A stretch of 64,000 nucleotides of DNA from Cochliopodium minus (Eukaryota; Discosea; Himatismenida; Cochliopodiidae): positions 1 through 64,000 of the forward strand of contig JAMYWO010000227.1 in the NCBI GenBank assembly GCA_024220525.1. The letters run 5' to 3'. Numbering within the stretch: the first letter of the stretch is position 1; each line of letters begins with the position of its first letter. The notes beneath the pieces are model-generated. The model was not told the DNA's origin and did not search any database. It worked only from the letters and a program-made list of their open reading frames with translations. Positions 44,741 to 53,187 of the stretch are shown in pieces. Both the position numbers and the translations under genes were made by a program.

Positions 44741-45045
44741 GTAGTTTATTTTTATTATTTTTTTATTATTTTTATTTTTATTTTTATTTTTATTTTTATT
44801 TTTTATTTTTTATTTTTTATTTTTTATTTTTTATTTTTATTTTTATTTTTATTTTTATTTTTANATAAAAAATAAAAAATAAAAAATAAAAAATAAAAAA
44901 TAAAAAATAAAAAATAAAAAATAAAAAATAAAAAATATATTGAGAAAAAAAAATATAAAATAAAATTTAAATAATAAAAAAATAATAAAATGAAAATAAA
45001 TAATAAAATGAAAAAAATTTAATAACAAATATTAAAAAATTTTAC
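44741..45045. repeat. Inverted (TTTTTA)n / (TAAAAA)n tract with unresolved base at 44864
   Basis: T-rich units run to 44863, then n at 44864, then A-rich units to about 44935 and AT-only sequence to 45045. The switch from T-rich to A-rich at the n means the two sides are intron tracts of genes on opposite strands meeting end to end (phospholipase B + and ALDH7A -), both cut short. This is what a wrong join of two contig ends at a shared repeat would look like. Confidence 0.85.
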
Positions 45046-45211
45046 CCAGTAAAAGAAATGATTTCTAATCTTTCATCATTAGCCATTTTTTCTCCGATAT
45101 CTCCTCCTGCTACAATTGAAGAGACGAGGGAACCTGGCAAATTATTTGCTTCGAAAACAGATTGCAAAATTTTGGTGACAGCAACAGAAGTCAAAGGAGT
45201 GGTTTGTGCTC
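45046..45211 (-). CDS. Lone exon of an ALDH7A-type aldehyde dehydrogenase (fragment)
   Basis: A single 166-nt exon with good AG and GT borders encodes AQTTPLTSVAVTKILQSVFE and ERLEIISFTG, matching alpha-aminoadipic semialdehyde dehydrogenase (ALDH7A/antiquitin), which acts in lysine breakdown. No earlier ALDH exon lies upstream, where the end of the PX-C2 gene is found, and no later exon lies downstream, where the (TTTTTA)n tract and the n are. The rest of the enzyme, including the catalytic Cys, is missing. A broken assembly is more likely than a real one-exon remnant. Confidence 0.8.
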
Positions 45212-45314
45212 CTAAAAAAAATAAATAAATCTGCAAAAAAAAATAAAAAAATAAAAAAATAAATCTGAAAGAATTTCAGAAAACAAAAAACAAAAAATAA
45301 ATCTTAAAAAATAT

Positions 45315-46676
45315 CTAATAAAATTTTGACAAAAAAACAAATAAAAAATCGGTACCATAACTTTTTTTGTCTTTGGAATCTAATGAATACAAATCAAACC
45401 AACAATCATGAACACCTCCCTCTTGAATGGTAGTGAGATCAATGATGGCCCTCCCAAGGAAGTTAGTTCTTCCTAGAGCTCCTTTACTCATCAAAGAGAC
45501 ATACAACTTTGCATGTGAATCATTTATGGTGCTAAAGTAAAAAAAAATAAATAAATAAAATAAAAAATAAAAAATAAAAAAATAAAAATTCAAAATAAAA
45601 AATAAAAAATAAAAAATAAAAATATAAAAATAAAAAATAAATAATAAAATGAAAACAAAAAATAAAAAAAAATTTACAATGTACAGTTTTCGTTCCATAT
45701 TATGTCTTTTTCCACTGTGGTATTGGTTCTGTAAATTTGGTCTCCCAACATAAGAGATGCGTACGTTTCGTAAGAATCTCCAATGATAGACTTATTCAAT
45801 TTTAAGTCGTTGGCATTTACAACTTTAAATAAAAATAAAAAAAAAAGTAAAAAAAAAAAATAAAAATAAAAAATAAAAATAATTTTTACCTATTAAATCA
45901 AGATATGAAGTATTTTGTACATCCCAAGTGTCAAGTTTTTTTTCGGTCTCATTTAAAAAATCCTCAAAGAAAGGCAAGTTTTCAATCTCACTAAATTGAA
46001 GAATGTCTATGAAAATTTTGTTGATTGTTCTCATCATTTGAGACTTCTCTTCGACTAAAACCATCGATTTTTTGTTGAAAGATTCATCTGGAAAAGCCGT
46101 AATGTCCTTTGAGTTTTTAATAGCTTCTACGTTCATTGCCTATTATTATTTTGTTTTGATTTTTAATTTAAAGAACAACAATTTTTTAAAAAATTAATTA
46201 TTTTTGAACAATAATCTATGCTTCTGAATAAATCCTAATTTCATTGATTATAAAAGTTAATTTCATCAATTATAAGGATCTTTTTTAATTCATTCAGCTA
46301 AAATTATTTATTAATTCTTCATTGAATTATACAAAATTCATCCGATCAATATATGTTGCATAGTATATTGATTTCTTAAATTTGATCATTTTGGTCGATT
46401 TATGTTTCCTTTCACTCAATATTAAAAATATATTTTTACCTCTTCATAAAATTCTTTCAATTCATCGTATGTTTTCGATATTTCAGATCCAAAAGGATGA
46501 TTCTTGGTTTTTATTCTCAATAAGAAAATCTAATTTCAATAATTTTTTAATTCGTCAGAGGGAAAATAAATTAAGGAAAATTGAAGGAGAGTAATATATA
46601 TTACATTCTTTGAATTCTCTGTATTAATCTGCATTATTTTGATCAAACTTTTCAATGGTGAATCCATTGTGTTCAT
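45315..46676 (-). CDS. PX-C2 domain protein
   Basis: Exons on the minus strand from the ATG at 46676: MNTMDSPLKSLIKIMQINTE joins in phase to FLLRIKTKNHPFGSEISKTY and, after a longer intron, to AMNVEAIKNSKDITAFPDES. This first 120 residues look like a PX domain, with the Y-D-E-L motif after strand 3 and VLVEEKSQMMRTINKIFIDI in the last helices. A C2 domain follows: VVNANDLKLNKSIIGD, YETYASLMLGDQIYRTNTTV, DIIWNENCT and TNFLGRAIIDLTTIQEG. The frame ends naturally at 45315-45317 in SYGTDFLFVFLSKFY, a fair last C2 strand. PX domains bind phosphoinositides and C2 domains bind lipids or Ca2+, so endosomal membrane work is likely. A splice from SYG to the ALDH exon is possible in phase but less likely. 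Confidence 0.7.
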
Positions 46677-46960
46677 TTTTTTTATATTTTTCTTTTGGAG
46701 AATCTATTGGAAATATATGGCATCTTGAAGGTGATTGAATAGAAAGAAAAGCAAATTATTGAAAATATTATTTTTGTTGGAAATATCATTATTTCTTTTC
46801 ACAAAATTAAAAAAAAAAGAGAAAATATAGTTTTAAGTTCAAGAATAAGAAAAATTGTAAAGAAAATTCAGTTTAAATACTCGAAATTAATTGTTTGGGA
46901 ATTGGGGTAGTCAATTATCTTGTGATAAAAAAAATTGTTTTTGATCTAGCAAAAATGATT

Positions 46961-47818
46961 TTAATAATCATCTTCACTATAAACATCCTCTTCTCTTTCT
47001 TGATCTCCTTCTTTTACTTTTACTTTGGAAATGGATTTAACTTTTGTATCTATCTCAAGATTAAAGTTTTGAAGAATGAATTTAAAAATACTCTTTCTTG
47101 ATTTAGAATTGACAGAGGAAAGCTTCACATTATCAGATATATCTATCAGTCTTTCATCATCTCTGTTTAACGGGACATTGTCTTCATTACGAGTAGTGGC
47201 TGCTTTTTCTATCATTGTATATGTCATTTTCTTTCTGTTATTCTTCCTTCTTATCTCATTAGTTGTTTTCAAAACTTCATTCAATTCGAAATCTTTTTAT
47301 GTAAATTTAAAATTTAATATTTTATTTTGAATTTACCGCCAAATACAATCGAATATTCCTTTTTAGAAAAGCAATGAAGAAATATCTTCTTTGATTCTTT
47401 GAATAAATTGCTCATTGGAAGCTTATTATTCAATATATCAAAGCAATATCTCCTTATTTCCATGGAATCTTCTATTCTTCACTTTAATTATAAGTATACA
47501 GACAAAATATAAATATATTACCTTATATTTGTGGGGTGTTTACATTCTTTCCTTCTTGATTTTTTGGGTTGTTTCGATTCACTCAATATTTTGAGCGGAC
47601 CATTATAAATATCTAAGAATATAGAATATCCTTTTCTAAAAATGAACATAAAAGTAAATATGTTCGAAGATTGAGGTTATGGGAAAATATGATTGATTTA
47701 GTATAATAATTAATTTTTAATGAGATAATTGAGAATGATACATTATCAAAATGGCGAATAATCCTTTTATATCTTCATGATATGGAATAAAAGTTTCTTC
47801 ATCTTCTTCTTCAATCAT
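46961..47818 (-). CDS. Hypothetical protein, Lys/Glu-rich tail
   Basis: Four exons, ATG at 47818 (MIEEEDEETFIPYHEDIKGL), next exon KGYSIFLDIYNGPLKILSES, then IRRYCFDILNNKLPMSNLF and KKIFLHCFSKKEYSIVFG, and a last exon rich in Lys, Arg, Asp and Glu ending VYSEDDY. About 225 residues. The exon 2/3 acceptor was set at GAAG| because the nearer AG gives a stop. No domain was recognised and no signal peptide or membrane segment is seen. The middle block has a regular strand/helix pattern, so it is probably a folded domain. Confidence 0.55.
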
Positions 47819-47886
47819 TTTTTTTTAAAAAATTTATAAAATAAAAATTGATTTTCTCAATTGGAGAGTTTAAAACTATCCACAAA

Positions 47887-48527
47887 ATGGAATTTTTGAA
47901 AGAAGTATTTGAAGGATATGATGAATATTATCTTGAAAAGAAATTGGAAGATCATAATAATGCTGATGTTGCAATAGATAATATAATCGAAGAGAAAAAA
48001 AAGAAACTCAATGACATTGAGAAAATCAAAGGAGATATAGATATTGCACATATGGAGATGAAAGAATGGGAAGAGAAATTGATCTCTCTACAAAATCAAA
48101 TGAAAGAAGCAAATAAAAGGAGTATCCATTTGAAAGAAAAATTTGTTCAAATCAATTTAGGTCTTGATAAGATAGGTATGTTACAAAAAATTAAAAATTT
48201 TTTTAATGTGAAATTATCTTATTTTGTGAATAGAATCATTTGGAGATGAAGAAATCAAGATGAAAAGAAAGAAAACAATACAATCTTCTCAGATACATCT
48301 TGATAATTTGGATAAACTCTCCAAAATATGTCAAAATCCATTGGAAAGGGATTAGGTGGGTTCATAATATTGTACATTACAAAAAAATTAAAGTATACTT
48401 AAATTTATATTTCAAAGATTTGGCAAAGATTGAGAGAGAATTTAGTTTTTTAAACATTATCAAAAATAATCATCATTTGAATAAATATCTTACAAATAAT
48501 CCTCAACAATTGATCAAACAAAAATAA
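47887..48527 (+). CDS. Coiled-coil protein (possibly the N-terminal part of the next gene)
   Basis: ATG at 47887 (MEFLKEVFEGYDEYYLEKKL) followed by a long charged helix (EEKKKKLNDIEKIKGDIDIA, WEEKLISLQNQMKEANKRSI). Exon 2 gives ESFGDEEIKMKRKKTIQSSQ. Exon 3 (DLAKIEREFSFLNIIKNN and on) ends at the TAA at 48525-48527. The exon 2 donor is uncertain: the obvious GT lies after an in-frame stop, so an earlier weak donor is needed. The next open frame starts 13 bp later in the same frame. Role unknown; coiled coils of this type usually mediate dimerisation. Confidence 0.5.
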
Positions 48528-48540
48528 AAAAAAAGGATAT

Positions 48541-49821
48541 ATGGGATTGGATTTAAGTACAGAATCCCAGTATATTTATAAGAATGCTTTGGATAAAAAC
48601 CTTCAACTTCCTCCATTATATTCAAAATCAAAGAAGAATGTGTGTAGATTAATAAGGAAGATGTGGGATCTTGATGATAATGAGAAAATAACTGAATATT
48701 TCGATTTCATCACAGACATAAAGGACATTGAAGATCAGATCTTTGGTGATGTAAATTCGAATCATTTTGTGTTAAGATTGTACGTGAGAGTAAATGAATT
48801 GGAATCCATGAAGGAGAAATTCCAAGGATTATTTTCTAAACTGTCAAATTGTAATATGGGTTCAACACATCTTGGTAAAAATCTTCCTTTTTTGTAATTA
48901 AATTAAATATATAAACGTTATAATTAAATTTACTCATTAAATTATTGTGATTATGTGGAGGAGAAATTTCATTTTCAACTCAAATTACCTAAATCCATTT
49001 GATGAAATCGAAAATTTAAGTATACAGTATAAAATTTTTATTATCAAATAATTTAATCAATACATCATTGTGTATAAATTGATTTAGTGAAAAGAAATTG
49101 CTTCAACATTAATATTTCAAGAGAAATTATTTTTAAAAAATAAAAATAAAAAATAAATTAATTGATGAATAGCTGTACAAGTTGCAAATAAAGTGTTATT
49201 TTGGGGAAACTCTAGTTTCGTTCTCATCAAAAACTGGGAAGCAAAAGGAGCAACCGCAGTATTCGTACCACAAAACAGTCAAGGAGATGAAATGTGTCAC
49301 ATAGAGAATACTCCCGAAAACAGAAAGAAGATATGTGAGTTGGTTTTGAAATGGAACTGTACAAAAGAATATTCCTTGGTGAGAACAAATTGCCAAATTT
49401 TTGCTGCAGAAATGTTTGGGTGTTTAGGTGAACAATATTTTTTATTTCTTTTTTTTTTATTGTTTTTTTTTTATTTTTTAAGGTTTGAAAGAAAATTTTA
49501 GTAAATACAATGGTTATGTTGGAAATTTTATGAGGTATATTTCTACCTACAAGAACCAGCTCGAAAACAGCGACCCTTGTTTGGTGGAAAACGAGAAAGT
49601 CATCCAGAAATGGTCTTCTCATAAAGAATTGGATGAATGGCACTCTAAATACTCCGATATTTGTAAATAAAAATTTCATATATTTATTTTTTTTCATTAA
49701 AATTTTTATTTTGTTAAAAGATGAAGAAGCAAACAACTTGATGAATGCGTTTCATAGAGCTTACCAAATGAAAGGGGACTTAGGATTGAATTGCCCTTGT
49801 GAAATTCCAAAAGTATTATAG
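48541..49821 (+). CDS. LRAT/NlpC-P60-like papain-fold protein
   Basis: Four exons from the ATG at 48541 (MGLDLSTESQYIYKNALDKN) to the TAG at 49819-49821. An alpha-helical first half (KKNVCRLIRKMWDLDDNEKI) precedes STHLAVQVANKVLFWGNSSF, with a His in the position of the first LRAT His, and YSLVRTNCQIFAAEMFGCLG, with the N-C-x-x-F-A nucleophile motif. LRAT, H-REV107 and NlpC/P60 proteins of the permuted papain fold use H..C in this order as acyltransferases, phospholipases or peptidases. The exon border at CTTG|CTGTAC was chosen because it keeps the frame across a 285-bp intron. The call is motif-based and the substrate is unknown. Confidence 0.5.
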
Positions 49822-49997
49822 GGTGAATTGGAGAAGATAATCCCAAAAAAACTTGACAAAATAACGATTTAGATTACTGAGGTTGTTGGATAATCTAAAA
49901 TTTTAAAAATAAATGTAATTTTTTTGTGATTTTTAAATTTTTTATTTTGAATTTTTAATAGAACATTTTGTTTTCCTCTCTTTTTTTTTTTTCTTTT

Positions 49998-51251
49998 TTA
50001 AGCAAGGGTGGTTACATCCAAGTAGTCTTCAACTTTGTAAATTCTTCCTTCAGGATTAAATCTGATGATAGAAACACCCTCAATAACCTTAGTAGTACCA
50101 ACAACAAGACCATAATTGTTAGCGTTTTCAATAGGCAAAGTCTCAGTGAAAGCACAAAGCCATGTATCAAAATCTACGTCAGAAGGGTTACAGTTGTGAA
50201 TGATGGTATAGTTAGGAGCGTAGGATCTCAAGTCATTAACTTGGTTTTCTACGTCTTGAATGGTTGCTCTCTTGTGGAAAACGTTTGAGGAAATAAAGTC
50301 TGCTGAGATATAGTTTTGGAGATGTTCCAATGTTGCCTAAGTAAAAGAGAAAACAAAAATTAATTTAAGAACAAAGAAAGATAAAAAGTTTAAATTATTA
50401 TCTTGTTTTTTAATTAAAAAAAATATAAATTAAATTCAAAAATATTTCTTAAATAATATAATAATAAATGAAAATTTGTTATGAATGAATTTTGAAAAAG
50501 TTGATTTAAGGATATATTTCAAAAATAAAATAAGTTATAAATTCATTTTTTTTTTAAAGCTTACTCTTCCGTTCCACCAATCAGCATATGCTCCAACAAC
50601 TTCTTCTCTTTGGGTGGTATTTCCTGCCAATTGAGCATGGAATCCCATGATATCAAAGTACTCATCAATTTGTCTGATCAATCCTTGTTCGTTGAATGCA
50701 ACAACAGCAGTAAAATCAGATATGACGACTTTGTTGTGAGGCTTCAATCCATTCAATTCTCCGACCATCTTTCCATGAACAGTAAAGTGGACAACAATTC
50801 CTTTTGCACTTGTGGTTGCTGTTTTCACATTGAAAAATACAGGCTATATAGCAAAAATATTTGTGAGATTGTTTTGATTTATAGTTTAAATTAATATGAA
50901 GAAATCTTTGAAAGATATATTTATTTTCTGAATATAAATAAATATTCCTCAAAATAAAATTGAAAGCAAAATTAATATTTTTATTATTTGTCTTACATTG
51001 AGTGCTGCATGGATATGTTGATTAACTCCAACTGCGGCTTGTTTCCCTTGAATTTTTCCAAGAGGTGAATTAAATTTTATATCCTCAGTGAAGAAGGATC
51101 CGAGGAGTTCTGGATTGTTTTGATTTGCTGCAGCATACAATCTTCTTGTTGTATCTATTTGGTTTGTTATTGTTTTTCCAGTGGATGCAAATTCATTACA
51201 GAAGCATGCACCAAAAATTGATAAAATTACTATCAAAAAAATTAATTTCAT
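49998..51251 (-). CDS. Secreted protein with two SnoaL/NTF2-like domains
   Basis: Three exons: 51251 to about 50998, about 50843-50576 and about 50338-49998 (TAA), about 285 residues. MKLIFLIVILSIFGACFCNE is a signal peptide. The first domain (LLGSFFTEDIKFNSPLGKIQ through EQGLIRQIDEYFDI) and the second (HLQNYISADFISSNVFHKRA through PEGRIYKVEDYLDVTTLA) both show the SnoaL-like cone-fold pattern: helix pair, F-x-x-D-I/F segment, and a last strand ending D-E-Y-F or E-D-Y-L. This fold serves as polyketide cyclase, isomerase or simply a binding pocket; which one applies cannot be told. N-glycosylation sites are present. An extracellular or ER-luminal place is likely. Confidence 0.7.
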
Positions 51252-51715
51252 ATTTTTTTTTATTTTTATATTTTTTTTTGGGAAATTAATTAATTTAAAA
51301 AAAAAAAGTGAAAACAAAAAATTTTTTGTATTTTATGAAAAATGTCCAGTTATTGAAATGAATTTTTTGATAAATGACAATTCTTCAAAGAATATCAACA
51401 ATCATAAAATAAAAACATTAAATTTATTTCTTTGAAAAATTATTTTGATTATGAAATGAGAAGATAAGAAAAAGAATTGAAAATTATTAAAATAATAGAC
51501 AGAAAAGTTATTCATAGAAAAACATTAGGAAGCTCATTTGTAGTAAGTCATAATAAACATCTGACAGTTTCATTTTGCAACATTTTTTGTTTAATTCATC
51601 AACCTATAATTGAGTGAATAAGGAGAAAGCAATGTTCAATTAAAAATTTAACTACATTTTCAATAAATTGAAAATTTCTTCTTTAAACTTCATTTCAACA
51701 AAAATTAAAAAAAAA
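51252..51715. promoter_or_regulatory. Divergent intergenic region, SnoaL-like / SelM-like 1
   Basis: 464 bp of AT-rich DNA between divergent secreted-protein genes. No open frame, RNA gene or repeat seen. It should hold both promoters. Confidence 0.5.
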
Positions 51716-52332
51716 ATGAAGAGTATTTTCTTCTTACTTATGATTATAACGATTATTTTCTCCCAATTAGATGAACAAGAGTAAAATGTTTCTTTTCAAA
51801 AATATATTCTCTTATCTCGACAAATATATAAAGGCCTCACTTTAGAGATGGAGAACATAATCAGAATTATCAACATTCCAAAGAAGATGAAGATTCAAAT
51901 AAAATAGAAAAAGCTATCATCAAGAGTTGTAGAGGGTGGGTATATTTAATATATTTTGATACGTCAGATTTAATACAACATTATTTGTAAATTTGTTTTA
52001 TAGATGTATGTATAATAGCTTTCCACAAGTACGTAGTTTTTTGAGGGTGAGAGCATCAGAATACGAAAACTTGGAGGTAATAAAATATATATAAATCATT
52101 CAAATTAACAAGTCATAAAGCAATTGATTATTTTGATTTCTCTTTCATATTAATTTTATAAATTTTTATATTTATAAAGGTTGAAAATGTTGGAGGATTA
52201 AATCCTCGAATAATCTTTTTGGATAAGGATAATAAGCAATTGGAAGAGATTCATCTCGATAAATATACCTCAATCCAAATCCAAGAACTATTATCCCAAA
52301 AGGGTATCAAAAAGAAAGTCAATTCCAAGTAA
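51716..52332 (+). CDS. Selenoprotein M/Sep15-like ER thioredoxin-fold protein, Cys form (copy 1)
   Basis: Exons from the ATG at 51716: signal peptide MKSIFFLLMIITIIFSQ, an acidic linker, then IKSCRGCMYNSFPQVRSFLR, YENLEVENVGGLNPRIIFLD and EEIHLDKYTSIQIQELLSQK, ending at the TAA at 52330-52332. The pattern C-x-G-C followed by L/M-N and a V-x-x-F helix, then the G-x-x-P block, matches the SelM/Sep15 redox domain, where animals have C-G-G-U. Here the second position is Cys, so no selenocysteine is needed. The family works in ER redox and calcium or folding control. A related gene lies 290 bp downstream. Confidence 0.8.
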
Positions 52333-52622
52333 ACAAAAGTTTGAATATAAAGAATAGATCTTTCCACATGAATAGAGTCTTAAATATCAATGTATGTTAA
52401 AGATCGAAAGGATGAATATATTGAATATTTTTTTTAATTTTGGCGCAATTTTATTTGGAACAAAATTTTTAATATTTATGCTATATTCATGAATGGAATA
52501 ATTCGATTTGCAATTGATGTGATAGTTGTTGTATCTAATTTTTTTTTGTACAGTTATTTTCATTAAAAAAAAAAAAAAATTGAGGAATTCAATTCCATCC
52601 TTTAACTATTTTATCACATATC
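52333..52622. other. Intergenic between the two SelM-like genes
   Basis: AT-rich spacer without recognised features. It would be where a SECIS element of copy 1 would lie if one existed; none is needed, as copy 1 has Cys. Confidence 0.5.
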
Positions 52623-53094
52623 ATGAAGTTATTTCTAATTTTCTACATAATTACTTTGACATTTTTCATAATTAAATTTTCATTCGATGGAAAAGTAGTG
52701 TAAAAAAAATTCTTTAATCAATTTCTCTTAATTTGGATCTTTTCTTTTTTTGAAAAATCAAGAATCAGTGAATCAGCAGTACATCATGCAAAAATAAAAA
52801 CTTGTAAAGGATGCAAATTGAATGATCTAGAAGTTCTTCGTGAATTTATAACTAGAAGAGCAGAAAAAGATTACGATAAATTAAAAGTAAATAATCTATT
52901 TTTTTATTTATTTCATTTTTTTATTTTTTTATTTTATGATTTTTTAGGTTGAATATATAACAGGTGCACGTCCTAAAATTATATTTTATTCAGAAGAGAA
53001 TATTATAATAGGAGAAGAGTATCTCGAGGGATACAATGGCAAAGGGGAAATGGAAGAGATGTTAGAAAAGAATGGGATTTTTAAAACCCAGTGA
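52623..53094 (+). CDS. Selenoprotein M/Sep15-like ER thioredoxin-fold protein, Cys form (copy 2)
   Basis: Three exons: signal peptide MKLFLIFYIITLTFFIIKFS, then ISESAVHHAKIKTCKGCKLN and DLEVLREFITRRAEKDYDKL, then VEYITGARPKIIFYSEENII, ending EMLEKNGIFKTQ and TGA at 53092-53094. The C-K-G-C-K-L-N motif and the G-A-R-P-K block line up with copy 1 and with SelM/Sep15. The two copies share introns at the equivalent site before V-E-N-V/V-E-Y-I, which supports tandem duplication of one ancestor, followed by strong sequence change. Short mature domain (about 100 residues) is normal for this family. Confidence 0.8.
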
Positions 53095-53187
53095 ATGATT
53101 AAAATGTATTTATAAAAAATAAAAAAATAAATTAAATAAATTAAATAAATTAAATAAATTATTAACAAATTTTATTTTTAAAATAAA
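53095..53187. repeat. Short AT repeat between convergent genes
   Basis: The spacer holds about four copies of an AAATAAATT-like unit (53120-53160) between the convergent SelM-like 2 and DnaJ genes. Confidence 0.7.

Noticed and set aside
49227-49736. Minus-strand frame over the LRAT-like gene
   Set aside because: It is the reverse of exons with good splice borders and crosses a T-rich intron.
51716-53094. Selenocysteine-coding TGA in the SelM-like genes
   Set aside because: The site reads TGC or TGT (Cys) in both copies and no in-frame TGA is needed.
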